64,000 nt of DNA from Bacteroides sp. 51. GTDB lineage: Bacteria; Bacteroidota; Bacteroidia; Bacteroidales; Bacteroidaceae. Position numbers and translations under genes: made by a program. Below are positions 1 through 10,700 of this stretch, piece by piece (within the stretch, counting starts at the first letter, position 1; each line of letters opens with the position of its first letter). Under the pieces are notes generated by a model, which worked only from the letters and a program-made list of their open reading frames with translations, made no database searches and had not been told where the DNA came from. Where the stretch lies: NCBI RefSeq assembly GCF_010500965.1, contig NZ_QVMI01000005.1, forward strand, positions 108,242 to 172,241, in the 5' to 3' direction.

Positions 1-2805
1 ACATTACAAATATCATTTATAGGATATAAATCTCAGGAGCTTGCGTTAGGTAAAGCTATTTACAACGTCACTTTACAGGAAGATAGTCAACTACTGGATG
101 AAGTAGTTGTGGTTGGTTACGGCTCATTGAAGAAGTCGGATCTGACCGGTGCCGTGGTCAGTGCCAATATTAAAGACTTTGAGAAATCTCCCAATACCAA
201 TCTGATGCAATCTCTGCAAGGAACGGTTCCCGGCTTAAATATCGGGCAGGCCGCACAAGCAGGGGATAATCCAAGTATCTCTATTCGTGGAAAGAACACG
301 ATTTCTGGTAATACCAGTGTATTGATTGTGCTGGATGGTATCATCTATAACGGTTCAATGGCTTCTATCAATCCTGCCGACATCGAGTCTGTAGACGTGT
401 TGAAAGATGCTAGTGCCACAGCTGTTTATGGAGCCCAGGCTGCTAATGGTGTTTTATTGCTTACTTCAAAAAGAGGTAAAGCAGGAAAAGCCAAGATCAA
501 TTTCTCGTCTTCTTACAGTTTCCAAAGTCCTACCAATAATCTGAAAACAATGAATCGTGAGCAGATTCTTGCGTGGGATAAAGAAGTTTTGTGGAGCAAG
601 GCATATACTGAGGAATCGGGTTATACAAAAGACGATCCAAACTTTAAATTAATAGATTGGTTGCCTGACTCTTATCATAGAGATAGTGAAGGTAATATTG
701 CTACTACCGACTTTGATTGGTGGGATGCGTTCACCCGTACCGGTTCAATTTTCGAAAACAAATTCAGTATTTCAGGAGGTACTGAGGCACTTTCTTATTT
801 AATATCTTTAGGAAATACCACGCAAAAGAATATAATTGAAAATGATGATTTCGCCAGAAACAGCATTCGCGTCAATCTCGATACTCAACCTCGTAAATGG
901 TGGAAAGCAGGTATACAGGCTTTTGGCTCATTCGTGAATAAAGATGGAGCCCAGACTTATTTGCCATATCTTACCCAGATGTCGCCTATGGCATCTCCAT
1001 ACGATAAAGACGGTAATCTGATTGCTTATCCTATGGAAACCGCTGTTGAAAACCCATATCATGGAACCCTGGTAGATGACTATGATCGTAATAATTTTTT
1101 CTTCGGCAATCTGTATTCTGAGTTTCAATTGCCGCTTAAAGGATTGACCTATCGCATTAACTTTGGTAATAACTATCGTATCAACGAACACCATTATGCC
1201 AGCAAATACGGTCAGAGTGGAAAAGGACAGGCTTATAAGGAACACTCAACTTATTATGATTATACCTTTGATAACATTCTCAACTATGCCAATGATTTTG
1301 GGAAACATGGTGTAAATGCCACATTTGTATATGGCGCTATTCGTCGTAAATATGGTAAGACCCGAGCAGAATCCAATACATTCAGTCGATTGGTGTTAGG
1401 ATACAATAGCTTGCAACAGGGGAATACACAACTTGTAAAATCCGAAGCATGGAAAGAAACCCTCTTATATCAAATGTTTCGCTTGAATTATAAATACGAT
1501 AATCGCTATCTCATTACTGCCACAGTAAGACGTGATGGTTTCTCCGGATTTGCGGCCAATAATAAAACGGCTATTTTTCCATCAGTGGCATTAGGATGGG
1601 TCATATCCGAAGAGGCATTTTATAACGTTTCCTGGCTCAACTACCTGAAACTACGTGGAGGATATGGTATCAGCGGTAATCAGACGTCAAGATACGCTTC
1701 ACTGGCAAAGGTGGATTCTGAAATAGGTTATATATTCGGTGACAATGCATCTACCGGTGATATTCGCCAGGAACTGACATCGTTAGCTAATAAAAATCTT
1801 AAATGGGAAAAAACAGCAGGTTTGAACTTTGGTCTCGATTATGCGTTATTTGACAACCGTATTACAGGTTCTTTGGAGCTTTATCAAACAACAACCAATA
1901 ATCTGCTTTACGATGTGACTATTCCTTCCATCACGGGATTCACCTCCATTTCATCCAATGTGGGTAAGATAAGAAATAAAGGTATTGAATTTACGATAAC
2001 CTCACGGAACATCTCCACCAAAGACTTTGAATGGAGTACTACTTTCAATATCTCGTCCAATTCCAACAAAATCATCGAATTAACCGGATTGGATAGCGAT
2101 GGCGATGGAAAAGAAGATGATTTAACAGCCAGTGGACTGTTTATCGGCCAATCCATTTCTGCGATCTACGACTACAAAGTAGATGGAATTTATCAGATCG
2201 GTGACGATATCCCTGACGGATTCTATCCGGGTAATTACCGTATTGTAGATACCGATGGCGTTGAAGGAATTACTACCAACGATAAAACAATTCTGGGTAA
2301 AACCGATCCGAAATACCGGTTTGGTATCATGAATAAATTCAGCTATAAAGGTATTTCCTTAAGCTTCTTTGTTAACTCAGTTCAGGGAGGTATTGGTAGA
2401 AACTCTGATTCTGTAACAAGAAGTGATAACGCTGTACGCTATAACCGTTTTACTGATCAGGTCGATAAATTCTGGTCGCCTAATAATCCGGGCGGAATCT
2501 ATTCGAGGTCTGAAATAGCCGGTACAATTACCCCTTATTTATACCAAAAAAGAAGTTTTGTTCGTTTGCAAGATGTTACATTGAGTTACGATTTACCTAA
2601 ATCATTTGTTTCAAAAATAGGGATTGATGGAATCAATGTTTACTTCAATTGCAAGAACCTGCTTACATTTACCAATTGGAATGGATGGGATCCGGAACCA
2701 GATTTTGAATATACAGACGATCATGGTAAGCACGTTTCAGGAAGTAGTTATGGTAACAGACCTGTTATGAAAAGTTTCACTGGTGGTATTAATATTTCAT
2801 TTTAA
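1..2805 (+). CDS. SusC-family TonB-dependent transporter, 5' end outside window
   Basis: Outer-membrane beta-barrel that imports oligosaccharides captured by its SusD partner. The reading frame is open from base 1, so the gene starts upstream; the visible N-terminus is the end of the carboxypeptidase-regulatory-like domain (ISFIGYKS), followed by the typical LLDEVVVVGYG TonB-box region. A GTG at 109 lies inside this motif and is not a credible start. The plug domain follows, with LDGIIYNGSMASINPADIES and LKDASATAVYGAQAANGV motifs, then the barrel, ending in an aromatic-rich strand with terminal Phe (INISF). The stop is 12 bases before the SusD gene. The substrate cannot be told from the sequence; the downstream GH2 suggests a galactoside or related sugar. 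The family assignment is certain. Confidence 0.97.
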   Translation, partial: TLQISFIGYKSQELALGKAIYNVTLQEDSQLLDEVVVVGYGSLKKSDLTGAVVSANIKDFEKSPNTNLMQSLQGTVPGLNIGQAAQAGDNPSISIRGKNTISGNTSVLIVLDGIIYNGSMASINPADIESVDVLKDASATAVYGAQAANGVLLLTSKRGKAGKAKINFSSSYSFQSPTNNLKTMNREQILAWDKEVLWSKAYTEESGYTKDDPNFKLIDWLPDSYHRDSEGNIATTDFDWWDAFTRTGSIFENKFSISGGTEALSYLISLGNTTQKNIIENDDFARNSIRVNLDTQPRKWWKAGIQAFGSFVNKDGAQTYLPYLTQMSPMASPYDKDGNLIAYPMETAVENPYHGTLVDDYDRNNFFFGNLYSEFQLPLKGLTYRINFGNNYRINEHHYASKYGQSGKGQAYKEHSTYYDYTFDNILNYANDFGKHGVNATFVYGAIRRKYGKTRAESNTFSRLVLGYNSLQQGNTQLVKSEAWKETLLYQMFRLNYKYDNRYLITATVRRDGFSGFAANNKTAIFPSVALGWVISEEAFYNVSWLNYLKLRGGYGISGNQTSRYASLAKVDSEIGYIFGDNASTGDIRQELTSLANKNLKWEKTAGLNFGLDYALFDNRITGSLELYQTTTNNLLYDVTIPSITGFTSISSNVGKIRNKGIEFTITSRNISTKDFEWSTTFNISSNSNKIIELTGLDSDGDGKEDDLTASGLFIGQSISAIYDYKVDGIYQIGDDIPDGFYPGNYRIVDTDGVEGITTNDKTILGKTDPKYRFGIMNKFSYKGISLSFFVNSVQGGIGRNSDSVTRSDNAVRYNRFTDQVDKFWSPNNPGGIYSRSEIAGTITPYLYQKRSFVRLQDVTLSYDLPKSFVSKIGIDGINVYFNCKNLLTFTNWNGWDPEPDFEYTDDHGKHVSGSSYGNRPVMKSFTGGINISF

Positions 2806-2817
2806 TAGTAAAACAGT

Positions 2818-4560
2818 ATGAGAAAATATATATATATGGCGCTTTTTGCCACTTTATTATTCGCTTGTAATGAAGATAAATTCTTATCTGAAAAGCCATT
2901 AGATTTTATGAGTGGTGAGAATTCATATCTTACAGTTGCTGACTTTGATGCATCCGTGGTTGAATTCTACTATTTAGTTCGCTTTGAATTCTATTGTAAT
3001 CAGGGTACCAGTTTGGATTATTACTCCGGGACCGACATGACGAGAGGAAGCGGAAAACATTCTAACCTGGCTACGGAACTGAATCCAAGTAGCGGGTCAA
3101 TTAAAACACATTGGGATAACCTTTATAAACTCATCGCGCAAACCAATGTAGTAATTAGTCGCTTGCCCTCTTCAGAACTTACCGATGCCCAGAAAATAAA
3201 ATATGAAGCTAAAGCAAAATTTTTCAGAGGTTTTGCCTACAGAACATTGGCTTATTTGTTTGGTGGAGTACCTTTGCAATTAGAAGAATTATCCTCTCCA
3301 AAAACAGACTATGTCAGAGAAACAAAAGAGACGGTTCTGCTACAGGCTATTGATGATGTAGATTTCGCAGCTAAGAATCTGGATGATATTACAGCTGTCA
3401 GAGATGGTGAAATCAGTTCATCCGCAGCTTATTTTCTGCTGTCAGAGTTGTATCTTTCCGTAAATAAAAATAAAGAAGCGGCAGAAGCTGCAACTGAAGT
3501 AATCGACCATCCCGCTTTAGATTTAATGAGAACACGCTTTGGAAGAAAAACTGATTTGGCTGGCGACGTTTATTCTGATTTGTTCCGCAGAGGCAATCAG
3601 AATCGTTCCGCAGGAAATACGGAAGGTGTTTGGGTTATTCAATTTCAGGAAGATATAACGGGAGGTGGTTCAAGTACTTCTTCTTATTTCTGGGATACCC
3701 CAAGTAATTATTTATTGGAAAGACATGCTGCACCTCAGGTTAACCACTTCCGGTTTGTAATTAATGGAACACAGGTTGAGCCATTCCTATGGCAATATAG
3801 TGATTATACCGGTGGTCGCGGTATTGGTATTTATTTTCCTGCACCTCACTTTTACACAACCGTTTGGGAAAGTGATTACACAAATGATATCAGAAATTCC
3901 AACTATAACTTTGTAAGGAAAATTAAATACAACAATCCTGATTTCATTAGCAAATATGGAACACTTGTAGGCGAGGAATTTGATGTGATGAATCCTAATT
4001 TACCTACCGGAGTAACATTTACCACAATTAGTGACGATTATCCGGATCAATTACCTAACCATTCTATGTTTGGTTATCAGGCTAAATGTACTACACCCTA
4101 TGACCATCCGGACGCACTGTATGAAAATAAAGAAACAGGTAAACTCAAAGGTACAGCTGGTGGAACGTATGCAGACCAATATATGTTCCGCCTGTCGGAA
4201 GCTTATTTGCTACGTGCCGAGGCTTATTTGAAACAGAATGAAAAAGGCAAAGCTGCTGATGACATCAATGTGGTAAGACGCCGTGCAAATGCATCAGATG
4301 TAAGTGCTGCCGATGTAGATATAGATTATATCCTTGATGAACGTTTAAGAGAGTTCGGAATGGAAGAAAAGAGAAGATTTACATTGTCACGCACAGGCGA
4401 ATTTTATAACAGGGTAAAGAACCTGAATCCATATTACAATTCAGGATACTCGGCAGATAAGAAGGATTTTCAGGAAACATATACACTGTATCCTATTCCA
4501 CAATCGGTTATTGAAGCAAATAAAGATGCTGTGCTAGAACAGAATCCCGGATATAAGTAG
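2818..4560 (+). CDS. SusD/RagB-family glycan-binding lipoprotein
   Basis: Surface lipoprotein that caps the adjacent SusC barrel and binds glycan. The 580-residue protein begins with a short signal peptide and lipobox (LLFAC, Cys17), followed by acidic residues (NEDK) of the kind used for surface export in Bacteroidetes. The TPR-rich N-terminal half and the C-terminal SusD signature are visible (MFRLSEAYLLRAEAYL, ILDERLREFGMEEKRRF), and the protein ends in the usual Gln-Asn-Pro-Gly-Tyr motif. It lies 12 bases after SusC, so the two are cotranscribed, and a hairpin terminator follows. Ligand unknown. Confidence 0.96.
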   Translation: MRKYIYMALFATLLFACNEDKFLSEKPLDFMSGENSYLTVADFDASVVEFYYLVRFEFYCNQGTSLDYYSGTDMTRGSGKHSNLATELNPSSGSIKTHWDNLYKLIAQTNVVISRLPSSELTDAQKIKYEAKAKFFRGFAYRTLAYLFGGVPLQLEELSSPKTDYVRETKETVLLQAIDDVDFAAKNLDDITAVRDGEISSSAAYFLLSELYLSVNKNKEAAEAATEVIDHPALDLMRTRFGRKTDLAGDVYSDLFRRGNQNRSAGNTEGVWVIQFQEDITGGGSSTSSYFWDTPSNYLLERHAAPQVNHFRFVINGTQVEPFLWQYSDYTGGRGIGIYFPAPHFYTTVWESDYTNDIRNSNYNFVRKIKYNNPDFISKYGTLVGEEFDVMNPNLPTGVTFTTISDDYPDQLPNHSMFGYQAKCTTPYDHPDALYENKETGKLKGTAGGTYADQYMFRLSEAYLLRAEAYLKQNEKGKAADDINVVRRRANASDVSAADVDIDYILDERLREFGMEEKRRFTLSRTGEFYNRVKNLNPYYNSGYSADKKDFQETYTLYPIPQSVIEANKDAVLEQNPGYK

Positions 4561-4634
4561 CATTTAACCCCATATTAGTAGACATAGGTAAAAAGATTGG
4601 AATGGTTTTTTATTAACATTAGGTTAGGGGTACC

Positions 4635-4670
4635 AAAGGAGTTGGCGAATTTCCGTCAACTCCTTTATTT
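4635..4670 (+). terminator. Intrinsic terminator after the first SusC/SusD pair
   Basis: Perfect 10-bp inverted repeat AAAGGAGTTG (4635-4644) and CAACTCCTTT (4657-4666) with a 12-base loop, then ATTT. It lies 75 bases after the SusD stop and 50 before the GH2 start, so GH2 is probably expressed from its own promoter or by read-through. Confidence 0.65.
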
Positions 4671-4715
4671 GCTCAAAATAAATCTGTATATTGAAACAAT
4701 AATTTCCGTAAATGT

Positions 4716-7073
4716 ATGAAAAGAATACTATTCCCTTTAATCAATTTATTATTTCTCACACTAAGTGTATCTGCCCAAAAACAGATACGCGTCAAGGAGG
4801 ATTTTGATTTTGACTGGAAGTTTTCCAAAAGTGATAACAAAGATTACGCTCAATCCGATTATCCTGATGCGCAATGGGAAGATATACAGTTGCCGCATGA
4901 CTGGAATCGGTACGATGAATTTGATAGAAAAGTCGGAGGTTCTTCTGGATTTACACCTGGAGGTATTGCTTGGTATCGGAAAACATTTAAAATACCAGTC
5001 TCTTACAAAAATAAAATCGTTACCGTGCTTTTTGATGGAATCTTCCACCAAAGTGATGTATATATCAATGGGGAGCATCTAGGTTTTCGTCCATACGGAT
5101 TTTGCAGTATAGAATACGATTTGACGCCTTATCTGAATTTGGGTGGGGAGAATACAATTGCTGTTCGTGTAAATTGCACCGGAGATCGGCCTCGCTGGTA
5201 TGCCGGAGCTGGAATTTATCGCCATGCTTGGTTGCAGATAACCAATCCGGTTCGTGTTGAAACTTACGGAACGTATATCACAACACCAAAAGTGAGTGAG
5301 GATCAAGCTGCTGTTGATATTGTAACCACCATTGCCAATAGCGATCGGGAAGAACAAACTGTTACCGTATTGCAACGCATTCTCGATGCTTCGGGGAAAC
5401 AAGTTGCCAAAAGCGGAAATGAAAAAATTAATATTCGGGCAGGTGAGAAGGCTGATGTAAAACAAAACATGCTGGTAAACACTCCGCATCTGTGGGATAT
5501 CGAATCGCCAACACTTTATACGATGGAAACAACCGTAAAAACCGGAAGTAAAGTGGCAGATGTCTATCATACAACCTTTGGTATTCGAACTATTGCTTTC
5601 GACAAAGACAAAGGATTCTTTCTGAATGATAATCACGTCAAACTCAAAGGCGTTTGCCTGCATTTCGATGGTGGTAATCTGGGTACGGCTGTGCCCAACC
5701 GTTCGAATGAACGCAAGCTGGAAATACTCAAAGAATATGGAGTAAACGCAATTCGTGCCGGACATCACCAACCCCCTACGGAGTTTCTTGATATGTGCGA
5801 CAGGATGGGTTTTGTATTTATCGACGAAGCGTTCGACAAATGGAAATCGGGCTATTACGAAAAATACTTCGATGAGTGGTGGCAATGCGATATAGCGGAC
5901 ATGATTCTACGCGACCGTAACCACCCCAGCGTCATACTATGGAGTATTGGAAATGAATTGCAGGAAGCGTGGGATGACACCGATACAGGTGTGGAGCGCG
6001 CGCGTATGTTGCGTGATTTTGTGAAAAAGATGGAGCCTAGTCGTCTAACCATGCTGGCAGCACAGAACGGACACCAGGCAAAATTTGCAGGAGTAACCGA
6101 TGTTACCGGATACAACTATCTCGAAGCACGAATGATCGGTGAGCGGGCGAAATACCCTGATCGCATCGTGTTGGTATCCGAAGAATTGCCCTATTTCCGG
6201 GGCGAAGAAGGCCGGATACGTAGTTATACCCCGCTTAATCCCTGGGAACTTGTCGAAAGCAACGATTTCGTAGCTGGCGGATTCATCTGGTCGGGTGTCG
6301 ATTATCTGGGTGAAGCTGCAAACTGGCCTAGCAAAGGCTGGCCCAACGGGTTGTTCGACATTTGTATGTTCGAGAAACCCCGTGCCGCTTATCATCGTGC
6401 CAAATGGAATCCCGAACCCATGGTTCGCATAGCCGTTATGGATCAATCGCTTGATATCGATCACGGAAGAGACCTCTGGCAATGGCCCAAAATGGTTGCT
6501 CATTGGAATTTTCCCCGAAATTACGAAGGATTGATTATGGAAATACGTACTACTACCAACTGCGAAAGCGTGGAAATGTATCTGAACGATAAGCTGATGG
6601 GAAAACAACATACTAAAGATTTTACAAACAATACTATTGTCTGGTATCTTCCCTACACGCCTGGTAAACTCCAGGCCAAAGCCTATAATGGAGAAAAACA
6701 AGTAGCAACCTACCAGTTGGTAACTTCAAAAGAAACTTCGAAAGCCGTAGTAAAAGCCGATCAATCACAAATAAAAGCAGATGGGCAAGATCTGTCGCAC
6801 ATCACAATAAGTTTGCTCGACGAAGACGGTAATCTGGTACAGACCGATAATCGTAAAATAACTGTTACCATCAAAGGCGAAGGCCGGTTTTTGGGTATGG
6901 ACAATGGTGATTTGCGACGTGAAAAGTCATGGGCAGGCAATGAGTTGAATACCTACTTTGGTAAAGCGTTGGTAGTGGTACAATCCACCCGCAAGTCTGG
7001 AATTATGTTTGTACATATAAAAGTAGATGGAATAGACGAGGAATACAAGGTAGAGATTGAAAGTAAATTGTAA
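4716..7073 (+). CDS. GH2 glycoside hydrolase, beta-galactosidase-like
   Basis: Retaining exo-beta-glycosidase, probably periplasmic. Signal peptide residues 1-21 (ends SVSAQ). Domains in order: GH2 jelly-roll sugar-binding domain (about 30-185, with WYRKTF and VYINGEHLGFRPYGF), immunoglobulin-like domain (about 190-295), TIM barrel (about 300-570), then C-terminal beta domains of the DUF4982/Glyco_hydro2_C5 type. The acid/base is Glu414 in WSIGNE, and the nucleophile is Glu489 or Glu490 in VSEELP. The 785-residue length suits the short Bacteroides GH2 group rather than LacZ. Specificity is inferred: beta-galactosidase is likeliest, with beta-mannosidase, glucuronidase or arabinosidase possible. 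The context is a PUL with GH98 and GH95, which often act on galactose- and fucose-containing side chains. Confidence 0.9.
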   Translation: MKRILFPLINLLFLTLSVSAQKQIRVKEDFDFDWKFSKSDNKDYAQSDYPDAQWEDIQLPHDWNRYDEFDRKVGGSSGFTPGGIAWYRKTFKIPVSYKNKIVTVLFDGIFHQSDVYINGEHLGFRPYGFCSIEYDLTPYLNLGGENTIAVRVNCTGDRPRWYAGAGIYRHAWLQITNPVRVETYGTYITTPKVSEDQAAVDIVTTIANSDREEQTVTVLQRILDASGKQVAKSGNEKINIRAGEKADVKQNMLVNTPHLWDIESPTLYTMETTVKTGSKVADVYHTTFGIRTIAFDKDKGFFLNDNHVKLKGVCLHFDGGNLGTAVPNRSNERKLEILKEYGVNAIRAGHHQPPTEFLDMCDRMGFVFIDEAFDKWKSGYYEKYFDEWWQCDIADMILRDRNHPSVILWSIGNELQEAWDDTDTGVERARMLRDFVKKMEPSRLTMLAAQNGHQAKFAGVTDVTGYNYLEARMIGERAKYPDRIVLVSEELPYFRGEEGRIRSYTPLNPWELVESNDFVAGGFIWSGVDYLGEAANWPSKGWPNGLFDICMFEKPRAAYHRAKWNPEPMVRIAVMDQSLDIDHGRDLWQWPKMVAHWNFPRNYEGLIMEIRTTTNCESVEMYLNDKLMGKQHTKDFTNNTIVWYLPYTPGKLQAKAYNGEKQVATYQLVTSKETSKAVVKADQSQIKADGQDLSHITISLLDEDGNLVQTDNRKITVTIKGEGRFLGMDNGDLRREKSWAGNELNTYFGKALVVVQSTRKSGIMFVHIKVDGIDEEYKVEIESKL

Positions 7074-7778
7074 AACTTAAATCTGCGTACCTTATTACGA
7101 CAATCTTCCTTTGAGCCAACCTCAGTTCAAAATGGGAATGTGTACGTTTTTTTAAAGAATGTCCGCATCCTACACCGACAACACCCTATATTGTAGTACG
7201 CAATATGAGGTGTTGTCGGTGTAAAATATATCCGATAAAAAGATAAATGTCCACTATTTAAAATGCAGAAGCCTGTGTTACTGTTTTGAATTTAGATTCA
7301 TTATATATCGAAAACTTCCTTTGGGCGACCCTTTAATTATTAGTACATAGAATAAAAACTCCATCCCTTTCATTTTACTTCCTGGAATAGCATTTCTATT
7401 TGCTGAAAACACCCTTGTTTTATCTGGTAAATTAGGTTTTATTTCTTTTCAAAATTTAATTTGGAATTTTAGATATTTTCACGTATCTATTTTTATAAAG
7501 CCTTTATGCTTACTTCTCTTTTTTTTATATTTTATTGATTTTAGTTGTCTGATAATTAGCGCTTTGTGTGTTGTGTCTAAAAGTGCTATAATCGTATTCA
7601 AAAGTAGCAAAACCGTATGGCTAGGAATTCTACTTTTGTTTATTGAGAAAAAGAATCAAAATAGTAACTCTTAAATTTAATACGAATGAAAACGATCAAT
7701 GACAGTTAACCCGAATCACTTTCCATGTGAAAGAAAAAACGTTAGAGAACGAATAATACTAATCTTTAATTGATAGAA
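7074..7778 (+). other. Gene-free leader region between GH2 and the tandem SusCD operon
   Basis: About 700 AT-rich bases with no credible ORF. It holds a 53-base hairpin (7171-7223) and two related 17-base direct repeats at 7105-7121 and 7315-7331 (CTTCCTTTGAGCCAACC and CTTCCTTTGGGCGACCC, three differences). Long leaders of this kind commonly precede regulated SusC operons, and the promoter for the following operon must lie here, but I found no clean TAnnTTTG box. Confidence 0.6.
7171..7223. repeat. 23-bp inverted repeat forming a long hairpin
   Basis: The left arm at 7171-7193 starts TACACCGACAACACC and the right arm at 7201-7223 is its reverse complement with two mismatches; the loop is TAGTACG. 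Neither strand has a following T-run, so it is not a classic terminator. It could be an RNA-stability element downstream of GH2 or a protein-binding site. Confidence 0.75.
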
Positions 7779-10700
7779 ATGAAAAATGCAGTAAATCAAA
7801 CTAAAAAGATTTCTTTCCTGCTTTTGTGTATGTTGTTTTACAGCTTGGTTATAACGGCGCAGAGTGGGATATTAATAAAAGGAACAGTCGTAGATGATAA
7901 TAATGAATCGATAATTGGGGCTAATATTACATTAAAAGGCAATAATTCAATAGGTACAATCACAGATATAGATGGTAATTTTCAAATCACAGTCCCTAAT
8001 TCAAATGCGGTTCTTATTATTTCATTTATTGGTATGACCTCTAAAGAGGTAAAGGCAGAAACCAGTAAGATAATGAAGGTGATGTTGGAATCCGATAATT
8101 TACAACTGGAAGAAGTTGTGGTTGTGGGGTATGGACAACAGAAAAAAGCGAGTATTGTTGGTGCTATAACACAAACCAACGCCAAAACTCTGGAACGCGC
8201 TGGTGGTGTTTCCAGTCTTGGACAGGCGCTAACAGGAAATCTGCCGGGAGTAATAACCACTGCTTCTACCGGTATGCCTGGAGATGAAGATCCGAAGATT
8301 GTGATACGCGCGCAGAGCTCGTGGAACAACAGCGATCCGTTGGTGTTGGTAGATGGTATTGAACGTCCGATGAATACCGTAGATATTTCTTCCGTAGAAA
8401 CAATTTCAGTACTTAAGGATGCTTCGGCCACTGCTGTATATGGTGTAAAAGGTGCCAATGGAGTAATACTGATCACCACTAAACGTGGACAGGAAGGAAA
8501 AGCACAAGTTCAAGTAAAAGCCAATGCTACGGTGAAAGTAGCATCAAAACTACCAGAAAAATTGGATGCTTATGATACTTTTATATTAAAGAATAGCGTA
8601 TTGGAACGCGAAATGGGAATTTACCCCAGCGGATGGGGGTATTATAAACCTATGGATATTATTGATAAATATCGTAACCCGGCTAATGATGAAGAGTGGG
8701 ACCGTTATCCCAATGTAGACTGGGTAGACGAACTTTTCAAAAGTCACGCTATGTCTTACAATTTTAATACCAATGTGTCAGGTGGTACTAAATTCGTTTC
8801 CTATTTTGTTTCTGTAGACTTTGTACACGAAGGTGACCTATTTAAGACTTTCCAGAATAACAGAGGTTATGAATCGGGTTATGGTTACAATCGGTTGAAC
8901 TTTCGTAGTAATCTGGACTTCAACCTGACAAAAACCACCAAATTCTCGACCAACCTGTTTGGTTCCAATGGCGTACGTACATTACCTTGGGGTGCAAGTA
9001 CAGGCGACCAGACTTATTGGGCTTCCGCTTACCGTACGGCCCCCGATGCTATGCGTCCTGTTTACTCAAACGGTTTGTTTGGCTATTATGACCCACGGAA
9101 GACTGATGTTCCTAACTCTGTTTCAAGTATAGCCGTATCGGGTATAGAAAAACAAACAACAACCCAGATTAATACCGACTTTATCCTGACGCAGGATTTA
9201 AGCATGATCATCAAAGGGTTGAGTGTGAAAGCTAATTTCTCGCTGGACCATACTTTCCTCGAGCATGAACGTGGTATTAACGACGAGTACCATTCTCCAC
9301 ACCGTATGTGGGTAAATCCAGATAGCGGAGATATTCTTTATGAACAAGGTGAAGATTTTAAAGAACAAATAATTTGGGGCACTAAAGCTGGTACAATAGA
9401 TAAAGGGCAAAATTATCGTAAACTCTACTATTCAGGACAGGTAAACTATGCTCGCCAGTTTGGTAAACATGATGTGGGTTTAATGGGACTTTTCAGCCGT
9501 GAGGAATGGGCAAAAGGTAACGAATTCTATCACTATCGCGAAGACTGGGCGTTTCGTGCTACCTACAATTATGCTATGAAATATCTTGCTGACGTTAACG
9601 GTGCTTATAACGGTTCTGAAAAATTTGGTCCGAATAACCGGTTTGCTTTCTTTCCCTCTTTTTCAGCTGGGTGGATGCTTAGCGAAGAAAAATTTATGAA
9701 ATCGCTCAAATTTATTGATATGCTGAAACTGCGCGCCTCTTATGGTAAAGTTGGAGATGATAATGTAGGTGGACGTTGGCTCTACCAAAACCAGTGGGCT
9801 TATGGAGGTAATGTCGTAATGGGAACCGTAACAGCTGCTACGCCTTATACCGTTTATCGTATCAGCTCTTTAGGTAATGCGGATGTTTCTTGGGAAACCG
9901 TAGAAAAGAAGAACTTCGGTGTTGATTATTCATTTCTTGGAGGCCTTGTCTCCGGTTCGGTAGATATTTTCAATGACACTCGTTCTGATATCCTTGTTAA
10001 TGGATCAGATCGCGCTATTCCTTCTTACTTTGGTGCATCGGCTCCGATTGCCAACCTGGGTAAAGTGAAAAGTAAAGGATATGAAATATCGCTAAGACTT
10101 AACCATGTTTTTAATAATGGTCTCCGTTTATGGGGAAATGCCAATATGACACATGCTACCAATGAGGTTGTATTTGCCGATGATCCTGAGTTGAAAGCTG
10201 CATACCGTAAAAAAGCAGGGTATGCCATAAACCAGAATCATTCGTTTATTGATAACGGATTCATTAATTCATGGGATGATCTGTATGGAACTACGGTTTC
10301 GGAAGCTAACAATGCATCAAAACTCCCGGGCGATTATGTAATTGTTGATTATAACGGTGATGGTATAATTGATGATGACGATCAAGCTCCTTACGAATAT
10401 ACCGGAACACCACAAAATACTTATAGTACGACTTTGGGTGCCGAATGGAAAGGTTTTAGTGTCACTGTTCAGTTTTATGGTGTGAACAATGTATCCCGTA
10501 CCATTGATTTTCCAACTTTTCATTCCTCGTCAAATGTGGCTTATGTGGAAAGTCAGTACTGGAGTAAAGATGGTTCGGGGGAAATTCCAATGCCTCGCTA
10601 CGGAACCTCCGCTCCATCCGGAGCCAATGGTACCCGATATATATACGATGCTTCTTACCTGCGTTTAAAGAATGCTGAGATTTCTTACACATTTGGCGGA

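Noticed and set aside
109-111. GTG as the start of the first SusC gene
   Set aside because: The frame is open to base 1 and the codon lies within the conserved VVVVGYG motif.
5079-5885. Long antisense ORF inside the GH2 gene
   Set aside because: It is a shadow of the GH2 coding strand with no family motif; the same holds for the other antisense ORFs in the SusC, metG, susB and fimbrial genes.
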